A stretch of DNA of 64,000 nucleotides from Papilionanthe hookeriana x Papilionanthe teres (GCA_022702705.1 CM040424.1:141595665-141659664), one strand, 5' to 3'; positions 35,039-46,628 are shown, counted from the stretch's first letter. The notes: generated by a model from the sequence alone, not told the origin. Numbers and translations: made by a program.

Positions 35039-37214
35039 CTGGCCGGGGCCTCCTGTGGGGAGTTAGGGCTTGGGATCACCGCTTCTGGTGAGGAGAAGAA
35101 CAGCCATGGTGACCACTAGGCATGGGGCAGCTCGGCAAGTGAGAATTTCAATGTTGGCTCACATGTGAGCTCTCGGCCATGGTGTTTTCCGGCGGCCCGG
35201 TGGCCGGCCGGCCGTGCAATGGTCACCATCTTGGTCGGTGGGTCGTGGCTGGGTTTAGTGTAGCAATCGGCAAATGCCATGTGTAAAGTGGTTGAATCAA
35301 AGTAGAATGGGGCATGGCTAGTTTTGAGTCTAAATGGGTCAATCCACCCATTTGGGCTTGGTGCACCCTTCAAGGTGGCTTTGGATGCCGTGGGGGATCA
35401 AAGGGATCACTGGTTTGGCATGGAGAAGTCTCCATCCAAATATATTTGGATTAAATTTAAGTTTAGGTGAAACATGATTAAGGCTAATGAGCTTTAGGGA
35501 TTAAGGAAAGCCCCCCCTCTTCTTACCCAATATGGCATGGTGGGGTGTCCAAAGCTCTCATGGCTCACATGTGGCTCATGAATGGCTTCATGGCTCACCT
35601 TTGGCTTGCCAAAAGTTTGGTCAATTTCATAAAAAAGGATTTTGGATAATTTGGTGGAAATTTGGATGAAGCTTCATTTAGAAATATTTGATCATTGGTT
35701 TAGGACTTAGGGATGATTTTAATTGAAAGTATGATGAGGGGAAATGTCATATGGGCTTTGGAAGAATTTTTGGGGTTTTGGATTTGGTGGAAGTGGGCTT
35801 TTAAAATGGTTTAAGGAATGGGCCCTTAAGTTTAAAAATGAATTTATGGATGGGAATTTTGTAAAGAGGTTGGGCCAAATAATTGTTGGGTTTAGCTCAT
35901 GGATGTGTCATGAGTGATTTGAAACAAATTGGGGGTGATTTGGATTTGAATTGGGTTGAATTTGGGTTAGGTTTGGGCTTAGGTCAAAAATGGGCCTTTT
36001 AACCTTGGGTTGAGTTTTAGTGGGGTTCGGGTTCAAATTTTGGGCAAATCATGTTAGGGTTTTGTTTGTGGGAATGTTAAGGAAGATTTAGAAAAGATTT
36101 GAGGTTAATTGGAGTTGAATTGGGTGAGTTTGGGTTAAGTTTGGGTCATGGGTCCAAATTGGGCTTTAAGGCCAAAAGTGAGATTGGATCCAAATGTCAA
36201 TCAAATTGGACTTGGATTTGGTCTAGATTGGTATTGGGAATGTTGAATTGAAGTTTAGAATTGAATTGGACCAGAATTTGGGTCAATTGGATAGGTTTGG
36301 TTTGACATTGGGTTCACTTTGGGTTAAAATGAGTGAAATTGGGGGTTTTGACAAAAGTAAGGTAAATTGACAAAATTGGCCCATGGTGTAGTTGGACAAA
36401 ATGAAATTGGGAATATTTGGGATTTTCTGGAATTTTCTGGGAATTTTCTGAATTTTTAGATTTTTAGGCCAAGAAGGGTATTTTGGGTATTTGGAGGGTA
36501 TTGCGAGGTATTTTTTGGAATTTTTGGTATTTTTGGGTATGGATGATCAATTTGAGTGATGTGGAGATGTTTGAGAGTGATTTTGGAAAATTTTGGGTAA
36601 TTTGGAAATTTTGCAAAAATTTGGGTAATTTCGAGGGTTTTGGGTAGGTTTAGTAGGTGTAGGGTCCCGGGGGTCAAAAATTGAAAATTTGGGAAATTAA
36701 AGATTAGGTGAATCTAGGTGGAAAGAAATCATTTTGGTTGAGCCATGAAGCCATTTCAAGCCCATATGAGCCATGAAAGGACTCATTTGAGGCATTCACT
36801 ATGTTGTTCCTAACCCTCTTCCCAAGGGCTTAGGGGTTAAGGACCATCCATGTGAATCACCTACATGAGTCGGGAGGTTAAGTTGGGTATGGGTGTGGTT
36901 TTAGGAAGTGTGTGGAAATGTAGTGTGTAAGTGTAGTGTGTATGTAAGTGTATGTGTAAGTCAGCCCCTTCACTGCACCGAGCCACCTGCAGGCGATCCT
37001 AAGGCCAAAGAGTCCTATAGGAACTCATCCTTTAAACTTCTACATTTGATTTTAACCCTCTAGGTGATTAGGGGTCTATAGTCAAGTTTGTGGAGTTTGC
37101 AGGGAGTTTAGAAGTGGTTTAAATTTCTAAAATGTGGGTCACAATTCTAGTCCTCTAAGATAGTCAAAGGAAAAGCCTAAGGCTAGATCCTAAGCACTAA
37201 AAAGAAGAAGGGAA

Positions 37215-37235
37215 GACCTCATCAAAAATGAGGTC
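37215..37235. other. Perfect hairpin at the U3 terminus of the 5' LTR
   Basis: Identical 8-bp stem and 5-base loop to 16994-17014, four bases from the LTR outer edge and next to the TGCTT target duplication. Confidence 0.75.
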
Positions 37236-37239
37236 AACA

Positions 37240-37244
37240 TGCTT
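37240..37244. repeat. Target site duplication TGCTT, right of element B
   Basis: Second copy of the 5-bp duplication. It is followed by sequence that continues element A's region between protease and RT exactly where it stops at 9831. Confidence 0.93.
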
Positions 37245-37777
37245 CTTGCTTGATCTCTTTTTCTTCTTCAGAACTATCTTCCCAATCAACATTGATGGTC
37301 GGTTTCCTCCGTCCAACCTGTCTTAACGTCTCCGCCACGACCTCATCCCCGGCCTCGACCTCGGATGCGAGTTGTGGAGAAACCTTCACCATCTCGCCGT
37401 AAGGGAGTGGTGAGTGACTGTTGGACTAGAACTTCAGGTTCTTCGTCGTCCCGAACTTCTTTTGCTTCATTCGTTACGGTATCTCTGGAGAAGATTGTTT
37501 TCTTCGGGGGTGCGTAATAAGCTGCATCTTCTTGGATTCCAATTTCATGTACGAAGAACGATTGTAATTCACCTTTGATGCACTATTCTCCTCCATCGTA
37601 GTATTTGATGCACTGGTGTAGGGATGATGGTACCATCCTATTTTCACGTATCCATGGTCGGCCCAGTAGAGCGTTGAATGACGTTTTTGAATCAATTATG
37701 TGAAATTTCGCGGTTGTCTTAGCCAAGTCACCAGTCTTCATTAGCAGTGTTATTGATCCGAGGGCTCTTTCTCCTTT

Positions 37778-38278
37778 CTAGTTGAATCCTCTTAATAGCA
37801 TTTTGTCTGCTTCGAGCTCGCGAGCATCAATTTCCAAATATGCTAGCGTTCGAAGATTCATTATATTGATTGATGCTCCTGGATCCACCAATACTCTGGA
37901 GAGTGTAAACTTCCCGATTGTAACTGAAATGTACAGCAGTCGGTTGTGGTCTGCCGTCCCAAGTAGTAGGTTATTGTCCGTGAAGGTAACACCTCGTTGT
38001 TCCTTTAACGAGCAAACCTCATCTAAGGAATCTCCGGTAATTTGAGCTAAGTAAATTTCTGGATCAAGTAAGGCCTTGATCAGAGCTTCTCTCATCTCCT
38101 TTGATAAGATGAGAGCGTCATAGATGCTTAGTTCGGCTGGTAGTTTCCTAAGATGTGCTAGCACGTTGTAGTCCACTTTATTTCCATGTGTCTCGATTTC
38201 TTCCCGAATGGGTAGTTCTTCTACGGGGGTTGGTTCTTCCTGAACAACCACCTGCTTTCCTTTGTCCTTTGGACCCAT
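37778..38278 (-). CDS. Protease region of element A (open 166-codon segment)
   Basis: An uninterrupted frame from MGPKDKGKQVVVQEE through ETHGNKVDYNVLAHLRKLPA, then GKFTLSRVLVDPGASINIM (retropepsin D-x-G-A motif, catalytic Asp near 37890) and LRTLAYLEIDARELEADKM. It would cleave the Gag-Pol polyprotein. It is only a fragment of the original polyprotein frame, so the start and stop given are frame limits rather than real gene ends. It is more intact than the same segment in B. Confidence 0.75.
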   Translation of the reverse strand: MGPKDKGKQVVVQEEPTPVEELPIREEIETHGNKVDYNVLAHLRKLPAELSIYDALILSKEMREALIKALLDPEIYLAQITGDSLDEVCSLKEQRGVTFTDNNLLLGTADHNRLLYISVTIGKFTLSRVLVDPGASINIMNLRTLAYLEIDARELEADKMLLRGFN

Positions 38279-38322
38279 TCTCGGAGGTAGAACTCCTCCA
38301 TTTCTTAAGTTTACTTCTGTAA

Positions 38323-40897
38323 TTGAAACAGAAAGTAGCAGTAAACCATTTCAACCTTGGTGATAGGAACACCAAATACTACCAAGCTTATATCAGATTT
38401 AGAAGAAAATGTAACAACATCCATAGTATTAGGTCTACTGATGGTACTATGTTAAGAAACCTTGTTGATATTGCCCAGGATGCAGTCAATTACTTTGAGG
38501 AACTTCTTACTCACAGCAGCAGAACCAAAACTCCAATTGATAGCTCTATCTTCTAGAATGATGTCCATTACACTAACAGTCTGGATTTGACTGACATCCC
38601 CTCTGAGCAGGAGATATGGGAGGCAATACATTCAGTGAACAGCTCCAAAACTACTGGGCCAGATGGGTATTCTGCTGACTTCTACCATAAAGCCTGGGAT
38701 ATTGTTAAAGGGGATGTGGTTAAGGCTATACAAAGCTTCTTCCAGGGTCACCCTCTCCCTAGCTATTTTAGTGCTTCTAACCTTTTCTTGATACCTAAGA
38801 ATAATAACCCTCAGAATTGGAACCAGTATAGGCCAATTTGTCTTATTTCAGTGATCAGCAAAACCATTAGTAAAATCATTGTGGGAAGACTCCAACCCCA
38901 TCTTGATAGTCTAATTAGCCCAACTCAATCTGCTTTCATTAAAGGAAGATCCATAAATGACAACATCTTACTGGCACAAGAACTTCTTCTAGATCTGGAT
39001 AAGGTGAAGAGGGGGGTCAATGTCATTTAAAAATTGGATATTCAAAAGTCTTATGACAATATTAAATGAGAATTCATTATGGAAGTGCTCACTACTAGAG
39101 GCTTTACATCTCAGTTTTGCAATCTTATCAGAAGATGGCTAGAGTCAAATGAACATTTTATTCTTCTTAATGGCCAAGCTTGGGGCTCCTTCAAAGCATC
39201 TAGAGAGCTTAAATAAGGAGACCCACTATCTCCTACAATCCTCATCCTCTCATTGGATTACTTCTCTAGAATACTTGATAGAGATACTATTCAACAAAAT
39301 TATACCAGGTATCATCACAGATCCAATATTGCTATTTCTCACCTTATGTTTGCAGATGATATAATGATCTACTCAAAGGCCCATAGGAATGCTGTAAAGA
39401 AATTAAAACATCGTCTGGATTCATTTCAAACTCAATCTGGCCTATCTTTTAACACTGCCAAGTGCCAAGTGGTCTTCTCTAAACACATCCCAGCCCACAC
39501 CAAGCAATGGATCCTGGAGTTTACTGGTTTCTCTTCTACTTCTCTTCCTATCAAATACTTGGGTGTACTTCTTACCTTGGGAAGGGCAAAACAAGTGCAA
39601 TTTGATGAGATCCTGGACAAGATTCATTCCAGATTAAACTGCTGAACCAACTCCTTTTTATCTAATGGTGGCAGAATAACCCTATTAAAAAGTATACTCA
39701 CATCCTTTCCATCCTATCTACTACAAGTTACCCCATTGAAAAAGAGCACTCAGGTGCACATTTAAAGAGCTTTTAATTGTTTCTTATGGTCTGGTCAGAG
39801 ACATCAACTCCATTGGACTTCCGGCGTAAAAGCTACAAAACCTACTGAAGCTGTTGGTTTGGGGTTCAAGAGGCTTGATCAACTACAGCAGATCAACTTT
39901 TACAAACTGTGGATCCATTTCAGGGCACAAAATTCTCTGTGGGCTAAATTCTTGAAAGGAAAATATTACAGGAACATCCATCCTTCCCTTGCTGTTAGAA
40001 GACTGGGGGACTCCAAAATATGGGTCAGAATGTTAAGATATATATAGGAAGCAGAAAATCATTTCATATGGAACATGGGTAATGGGGAGATAAACTTCTG
40101 GCTGGATAACTGGTGCCCAAAGGATTGGTTGATTCCCATTTCTTCCCAGGTGGTTCACAAATTAAAGGTGGCTGATCTATGGGATGGCTTTAATCGGTCT
40201 CTCCCCCATCTCGCAGCAATTCTACAAGACCACTCAGCAAACCAGATTTCTACTATCAAATTTACTAAGGGGAGACCTGACAGCATACTACTGGAAAATC
40301 AAAAGTTCCAAAGTATTACTAAAGCCATCTACAGGAAAACTTTCCAATGTCCCTCAGTACCCTGGGGTAGGCCATCTGGAATAAATTTTTGTCCCCTTCC
40401 ATGTCCTTCCTATCCTGGAGAGCTATGCACAGCATTATTCCAACTGATGACATACTCAAACTAAAAGGGCTGAGAGGGCCATCCAAATGTGTCCTGTGCC
40501 ACCAACAAGAGGAGACCATAACTCACTTGTTTTTCAGATGTACCTTCTCCCAGAATGTGTGGAAAGCACTTTGTCCTCACTTGAGTAAAGGTTGTGGTAT
40601 TCACTGGGTTCAATTCCATATCTGCTGGCAGGATAGGAACTACCATAATTTCAACCCCATTTACTTTATAGTTATGTGCTTTACCTGGATGGCCAGAAAC
40701 AAATCAAAATTTGATAACATTCCAGCTACTATTTCTAATGTGGAGAGAAATTGCAGAACTTACATTACCAGAATTATCACACACAAGCAGTTCCCAAATA
40801 TTCTTAAGATAAATTTATTACCCAGTGCTTCCAAACCCTTCATCAGAATCGTCAGATGGCTTCCCCCTCCCTGTAACACCATCAAAGTTAACAACTA
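38323..40897 (+). pseudogene. L1-type LINE ORF2 fragment, truncated at both ends
   Basis: Starts inside ORF2 upstream of RT (VAVNHFNLGDRNTKYYQAY, a plant LINE hallmark), so the endonuclease is missing. The RT includes SSKTTGPDGYSADFYHKAW, WNQYRPICLISVISK, LISPTQSAFIKGRSINDNIL and the catalytic FADD at 39349-39360. A zf-RVT segment (GPSKCVLCHQQEETITHLFF RC, about 40480-40545) and the first residues of an RNase H domain (WLPPPCNTIKVN) follow. There are many in-frame stops and frameshifts. The sequence stops at 40897 without 3' UTR or poly(A), so the 3' end was lost after insertion. No target duplication is recognisable. Confidence 0.92.
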
Positions 40898-42338
40898 TGG
40901 ACCGACTTTTGGCGGTTTTGAGCCGAAATTCAAAGTATTTGGACGTTATTTCGAAGGGGTGCTTAAGGGAACTCTTAGAAATTCATCCATACTCTTTAAA
41001 ATGGCGAATTTAGGTTAGAAAAGTGAAGAGAAACAAGAGAGGAATGTTAGGAAAATCTTGGGGAATGTTTAGGGTTCTTAGATTAAGAGTAGAATGTAGA
41101 TTTTTACCCTTTTAGAGAGATTACAGAGGAGATTTTGAGAGAATTTGTAAGTAGATGTTCTAGCATTGCATAGATTGATGGGAGACTTTATGGGAGAGAT
41201 CTTCATCTTTCTTTCAAAGGGAAAAAGCTAAGTATTGTTCTTCATTATCTTATGATTTTGGAAACACTTACCTAGTGGATTTGCTTTAGTTTACTGAAGT
41301 TTCCATTATGTTTTCTTCGTGCTTTATGATGTATCTTTCTTACTCTTTCTTCTTCTTTGGAAATAGTGGCATAAGAAAATTATGTCATTGTTTCCATTCT
41401 ACTTTTCTTTTGCAATGAGTAGGATTCATGATTAGGATATTGGGATGCTTGCTAAAAGATGTTTTAATTATAAATGTGATGTTTTTTACTTGCACTTCAT
41501 TTACATTACAATAAGGGCCCGTTGTATTGTTAAAATTCGTTGTAATTGTATTATCCCGAATGGGCAGTGAAATTCTCAACAATGTAGAACCACATTCAAT
41601 GTACGTGAATGAATTGCGTAATTCATGGGGATTGAGTGCAAATAAAAAGGGAAATATATTTATCGGGCGTAGAATTGGAGATTTTAGAGTGACAGACTAA
41701 AATCCTCAATTCGGTCCTATCATTTCGGTGCTAAAGTGTAGATGTTAGCCCTCAGGCAAGGGGAACATGGGAGCTCCGAAGAGAGAGCCGGTATTCTACC
41801 AGCCTAGCCACAAATTCAGTAACCAAGCATAGGATTAGTCAATGTTCTTTATGCCTGGACCAAAGGATAAAGAATATGATTGCTCCTATTTGACGCATAC
41901 AATATTAAATGCATCTCATTCCTATACATTATCCATTTCATTACATAAGAATAATAGTTTTTAGTATCTCAAAATTCTCTAAACCAATTCATCCAAAAGG
42001 GTTATCTTTAAAATTATTATTTTCATTTAGTTATAGTTACTATTACATTTTTAACACTTGCATTTAGGAGTAGTTTCTAGATAAAACACGATTTTAATTG
42101 ACATTCCAAACTAAGGACAATTAGTAGTAGACTAGAATTTGACTAAAGACCTCTTACTTCACTTCCTCGTGAATTACTTGAAGCGATACGTATACTTGCG
42201 TAGTACCCCTAGTGTGTAAAATATTTTCCAATTTTTATATCATTGAAGATTTTGCAAACTAGCCGCTATTTATAAATCGGGTCAAGTTTGTGGCCATCTT
42301 TTGGAAGTTAATTTACTATGTAATTGCGGGTCGGGTCA
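40898..42338 (+). repeat. Athila-type LTR remnant, related to the LTRs of element E
   Basis: From about 41120 to the end it matches E's LTR: GGGAGACTTT, the AAAAAGCTAAGTAT block, TATGCCTGGACCAAAGG, ATACGTATACTTGCGTAGTACCCC and the end GCGGGTCGGGTCA. It is more diverged than E's two LTRs are from each other. The first 220 bp do not align by eye with E. The right flank is the U3 of element D, but the left flank is LINE and no target duplication is seen, so it is a broken or recombined LTR rather than a clean solo LTR. Plus-strand ORFs inside it are not credible genes. Confidence 0.82.
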
Positions 42339-43046
42339 GGTACTTTCGGTATTTTGGTAGATTTGAGGTGCTTTTGGGTATTTTGAGTGGCGAGGAATGT
42401 TTTGAGGTGATTTTTGGAGAATTTTGGCAATTTTGGTTGATTTTGGGGATTTTGGGCAATATTAGGATTCTGGGGGTAATTTGGTCATTTGGTAGAGTTT
42501 AGGGCTAAAGAGTCAAAAAGTGTAATTTTTTTTTGTAAAATTTGGGGTTGGGTGAGATTAATAACCCATTTAAGCCACGGACCAAGGGAATTTTCCATTT
42601 GGATCCTCCATGTGCTGGTACTAGTCAAACCCTAACCTGGGGCTAAGAGCTTTGGGAAAACCACTCACATAAGTTTCCAAAGGAGCAGTGGATCAAGTGT
42701 GGAGAAGTTTGGTATGTTTATGGTTTTGAGGTACTGTGTGAGAGTATAATGTGCAAGTGTGTGCGTGTGAGCCTCCCCCAGACCACCCAGGGTAAGTCCT
42801 AAGGCTTGAACATCCTATAGGGAACTTTTCTTCGAGCTTCCTAATGCTTGGTCTCATCCTCTTAAGTACTTAGAGGTTAGACTTTAAACATTTGAAAAGT
42901 TCAAGTGAAGAAAAGATGTGTCTTGAATTTCTATGGGGTAAGGTATTCATTGCTAGTCTTCTAAGATAGTCATTAGGAAAGTCCTATGGCTAGACCCTAG
43001 GCTATTCTAAGAAAAGACTAGACCTCAACCAAAAGCGAGGTCAACA
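42339..43046 (-). repeat. Partial 3' LTR (U3 end) of element D
   Basis: Matches the last part of B's LTR: TTTTGGGTATTTTGAG, the GGCTAAGAGCTTTGGG-like block, a GTGTGAGAGTATAATGTGCA segment, TCTTCTAAGATAGTCA and the end GAGGTCAACA. It is joined abruptly to the Athila LTR at 42338. Confidence 0.8.
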
Positions 43047-43062
43047 AATGGCCCCTAATTGG
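43047..43062 (-). promoter_or_regulatory. Polypurine tract of element D
   Basis: On the minus strand CCAATTAGGGGCCATT lies directly upstream of the 3' LTR, corresponding to the tracts in A and B with several changes. Confidence 0.6.
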
Positions 43063-43423
43063 TGGGGTGTGCTGGGTAATCACACTGCATGTATTGGTGT
43101 TGACAAAAAAGATCAAAAAACTAACACAACCATCTAAGTCAAAATTCAAGAAAAAACGTAGAATTTAGCAAGGAAGTTTTCGTTGAGGATTATCTGGGTA
43201 GAAAACCTTCAATTCCTGGGAATTCTCGCTGGGGAAGGGGAATAGAAAGATGAAGTTTAAATTTAGAGAGTTGCAAATTTAAAATTTTGAATTTCAAATT
43301 TGGATTTGATTTGCTTTTCTCTTTGTTTTGATTTGGATTTCATTTTATTTCTTGATTTCAACTTTCAATTTAATTTTCTGTAGAGAAGCAAGTAGGGGGA
43401 AGACCCACCCAAATGCATTTATA

Positions 43424-43652
43424 TGCTTAGAAAAAAATAGAGCTGGGCCTATTCCAAATGTGTATGCTGAGAAAGAATAGGACAGAGCCTACGTGCTAAG
43501 GAAGAATAGGACAAAGCCTATGTGCTAAGGAAGAAAAGGATAAAACCTATGTATGTGTTGAGGAAGAATAAGATAAAGCTTATGTGTTGAGGAAGAATAT
43601 AATAGAACCTATGTGCTGAGGAAGAATAGGATAGAACCTATCCAAAATGCAG
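43424..43652. repeat. AGGAAGAATAGGA minisatellite in the 3' UTR of D
   Basis: Five to six imperfect units of about 37 bp built on TGTGCTGAGGAAGAATAGGA plus YAGAACCTA. The sequence is unrelated to the 83-bp arrays of A and B although it sits at the same place in the element. Confidence 0.85.
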
Positions 43653-43837
43653 TGTGGTTTAATTTTAATTTCAATTTCAGCTTCAAATTTGGACTTGGAT
43701 TTCTTAAAAACTTCACATTCGGAAAAGTGAAGAGAACGGGTTGAAATGGAAAGCACAAGGACTCACACCAACTCAAAGACTGATCGAGAAAATTTCAATA
43801 CATTGGGAGGGAAAGCTCATAGACTCACATCCAACAC

Positions 43838-44262
43838 AAGAAATAGTGGGTGCTAAGAAGGGAGTAGGGCGAAGGCCTATCTCAAATGCAGAGATTGTTT
43901 TGATTTCAATTGTGCTGAGAAGGGAGTAGGGTGAAGGCCTTTCCTCAGTGTTGAGAATGCTGAGAATGGAATAGGGCAGAGGCCTATCCCGAATGTAGAG
44001 ATTTTTTTTATTATTTTAATTGTGCTGAGAAGGGAGTAGGGCGAAGGCCTATCCCAAATGCTAAGCATTGTTGAGATGGGAGTAGGGCAGAAGCCTATTC
44101 CGTGTGTTGAGAATTATTGAGAAGGGAGTAGGGCAGAAGCCTATCCCAAGTGCTGAGAATTGCTAAGAATGCCGAGTGCTGAGATTCTGTGAATACAAAG
44201 ATTATGAAGAATTTTGTTGAGATGCATTTATGCAAAGATTGAAAAAAATTTTGCTGAGATTC
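43838..44262. repeat. GGGAGTAGGGCGAAGGCCTA repeat array in the 3' UTR of D
   Basis: Repeated GAGAAGGGAGTAGGGCGAAG GCCTATCCCAAATGCTGAGA units, spaced irregularly, grade into a GCTGAGATT...AAGATTATGAA degenerate repeat. The latter continues past element E (52513 to about 52800), showing that E interrupted this array. Confidence 0.82.
44258..44262. repeat. Target site duplication GATTC, left of element E
   Basis: GATTC occurs here and again directly after the right LTR at 52508-52512. Both flanks are degenerate GCTGAGATT repeats of element D, so the repeat background reduces certainty. Confidence 0.65.
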
Positions 44263-44639
44263 TAATCCACTTTAAAAAGTAACTATTTTTAGTGTGCATT
44301 TCATATGCACATTTTTAATGATATTACACTATAAAGGAAGTATTTTGCATATTTTTGTCTTCAAGTATAAAAATATGATTTTAGAGAAGATGAAGCAAAA
44401 ACTATGCAATTTTGAGCTAAAATGAGCAAGAAAAACAAATTCTAACTTGGCACATATCAATATGTCTTTCTATGCTCAATATTTTTACATTTCTCACATG
44501 TTTTGAATGAAATTATACTTTTGAGAAAGGTTGTTTTTATGTCTATCTTGTAGGTAAAGATGTTAGGAATGCAACACAACTGAAATGGGGGGAAACGGAG
44601 TTGAAACGGAGCCAAACAGAGCAAAATGGTGGAGCTGCG

Positions 44640-45012
44640 CACAGGGTGGCGCCTAGGGACCAAACCCGGCGCCAGTGGTGACGAGAAAACGGCGCCTAAG
44701 CGCTAGAATCAAGACCTAGGCGCCAGAATCATCTAGAAACGGTTATGTGACGGATTTTTGACGACTTTGGGAGTTATTTTGACGGTGTTAAGTAGTTTCT
44801 AGGTCTTTTAGAAGTCTGGAAGTTATTCCTAATATATAGGACATGTGATACAATGTATCTGGACACATTGGAACGGTTTTAATCGCGAAGAGGTGCGACC
44901 CAAAGTGAAGGGGTTGGAAGACTTGGTCAACAGAGTCCGGAGTCTAGGCGCCAGATTCCGGTGCCTAGGCGCCAGATTCCAGTGCCTAGGAGCCAGATTC
45001 CGGCGCCTAGTC
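44640..45012. repeat. GGCGCC-rich short repeats in the U3 of E
   Basis: Repeated CTAGGCGCCAGATTCCGGTG-type units (about 25 bp), three close to perfect at 44945-45010 and earlier degenerate ones from 44640. The truncation point of the right LTR corresponds to the end of this array, so the array may have mediated the loss. Confidence 0.8.
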
Positions 45013-45078
45013 GGTTTCTAGAAGATTCATTGAACATGGACACATTTTGAAGAGGTGCCTTGAGGCAACCCTTGAAGA

Positions 45079-45088
45079 CTATAAATAG
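45079..45088 (+). promoter_or_regulatory. TATA box, 5' LTR of E
   Basis: CTATAAATAG in the context GAAGA...GAGGCCACTC is a strong plant TATA motif. Transcription would start about 30 bp downstream, placing U3 at 44263 to about 45115. Confidence 0.75.
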
Positions 45089-46558
45089 GAGGCCACTCCG
45101 TCAGAGAATATTGCACCCTTTAGTTCTCTCTTTCCCCTTAGTCATTTTAGTCATTTTAGAGTCATGAAGATTTAGATTTCTATATCTTATTGAGAGATTG
45201 GTGAGGAAATTTGAGATATTTATGTAAGGGATGTACGAGCGTCGCATGGATCGGTGGGAAACTTTGGTGGAGAGAATTTCTTCTTTCTTTCAGAGGAAAA
45301 AGCTAAGTATGGTGTTCTTCATTTCTTTGTGTTTATTGTAAATATTTTCTAGTGGATTTTCTTTGTTTTAAACCATGTTTTCTGTCGTGAATTATCCATG
45401 TTACGTAAGTGATTTCCTTTACTCTTTCTTTTAATATGAAGTAGTGGCATGCGTAGGAAAAACATTTTTATAGAATTAACTATTAAATGCTTCTAGGTGA
45501 CAGATAGTTGCATAAATATAATAGAATACTAATGAAATAAGTTCCTTGTTGGCACTTAATTTATTACATAATTCTATCAATGCTTTTACTTCTTATGTCA
45601 TTATTTTCATTTACTTATATTTTGTAATGAAATAGATGCATGTTTAGGAATTAAAATTTGCTTAGATATTCTCTTATTAAACTATGGTGATGATATTCAT
45701 ACCAGATCTTCATTTACTTTACAAATTAATCACTTGTATTGTTAAGACCTGTTGAAGAATTCTGAGACCTAGAAGGAGATGAATTCTTAACTAGTAGATA
45801 TCACATGAATCCTTGGATAGTCGAAGGCCTTGTACGGGTTATTCAAGTTGAAGTGCAAATAAATAGGGAGATATTGTTTATTGGGCGCGTAATCGATTAG
45901 TTTTTAGAGTGACGTACTAAATTCTAATAATTTGATCTATAGAAAGGGAACGGGTCACTGGTAGGGCCGACCATAGCCACCCTTGGACATCTAATAAAGT
46001 GAGCCTAGATTAACTTATTCTACTAATAAAACATCCTGAATCAATCTATAGATTAGCCAATATTCTTTATGCCTGGACCAAAGGGTAAAGAATATGAATG
46101 CTTGTATTTGACACTACTACATTAATTCTAAGCATATCTTTCTTACACATTATCTATGTAATTGCAAGAGAAAGGTAATTTTTAATATCTCGAATTTCTC
46201 CAAACCAATTTATCCATAAGTTATCTTTTTATTTAAGAACATTATTTAGTATTAGTTATTAGAAAACTCATTTTAGTCAACATTCCAAATTTAGGCCTTA
46301 TAGAAATAGACTAGAATTAGCCTAAAGGATTTATTACCTTGCTTCTTTGTGTGATCGACACTGGGGTTATAAAAGAAAACCCTATATTACTTGAAATGAT
46401 ACGTATACTTGCGTAGTACCCCTAGTGTGTAAAATATTTTCTAAAATTTTACAACATTTTGATTTTCTACACTAGCCACTATTTATAAATTGGGTCAAGT
46501 TTTTGGCCATCTTTTGGAAGCGAATATTACTGCGTTATTGCGGGTCGGGTCAAGTTTT

Positions 46559-46576
46559 TGGCGCTGTTGCCGGGGA
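46559..46576 (+). promoter_or_regulatory. Primer binding site of E (tRNA-Asp)
   Basis: TGGCGCTGTTGCCGGGGA is complementary to the 3' end of plant tRNA-Asp (one T for C). It lies six bases after the LTR end. tRNA-Asp priming is typical of Athila elements. Confidence 0.9.
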
Positions 46577-46628
46577 AGCTTCGGTAAGAACTTTAGGAGA
46601 ATATTAGTTGAAATAATTTGGTTTAGAC

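Larger units (their letters stand above)
9832..37239 (-). mobile_element. Element B: complete giant Tat/Ogre-like Ty3/gypsy LTR retrotransposon
   Basis: Full structure of about 27.4 kb read on the minus strand. Two directly repeated LTRs of about 7.2 kb start TGTCGGCAC and end GGTCAACA on the plus strand. They are flanked by the identical 5-bp duplication TGCTT (9827-9831 and 37240-37244). The internal region of 12,978 bp holds, in element order, a tRNA-Arg PBS, gag, protease, RT, RNase H, integrase, an AlkB-like extra ORF, a tandem-repeat 3' UTR and a polypurine tract. RT-RNH-INT order identifies Ty3/gypsy; the tRNA-Arg PBS and the 3' tandem array point to the Tat lineage. The frames are broken many times, so this copy is probably not autonomous as sequenced. 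It lies inside element A of the same family. Confidence 0.93.
29997..37239 (-). repeat. 5' LTR of element B (7,243 bp)
   Basis: Partner of 9832-17018. Its inner end lies five bases from the tRNA-Arg primer binding site, and its outer end is followed directly by the TGCTT target duplication. It is about 56 bp longer than the other LTR, mainly because of a longer TTTAA tract. An LTR above 7 kb is exceptional even for the Tat/Ogre lineage. Confidence 0.93.
37240..38322 (-). mobile_element. Element A, right part (linker and protease)
   Basis: Continues element A beyond the insertion of B and matches B's 25061-26145. It stops in the spacer upstream of protease, where LINE sequence begins. The gag, PBS and 5' LTR of A are missing from the window, so a deletion or rearrangement followed. 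Confidence 0.9.
44263..46552 (+). repeat. 5' LTR of element E (about 2.29 kb)
   Basis: Ends GCGGGTCGGGTCA next to the PBS. From 45009 onward it matches 50964-52507 at high identity. The first 746 bp have no counterpart in the right LTR. Confidence 0.82.

Noticed and set aside
34543..35091. 182-codon plus-strand ORF in the 5' LTR of B
   Set aside because: It is antisense to the element, its frame is broken in the other LTR copy, and its composition shows no domain. Treated as chance.
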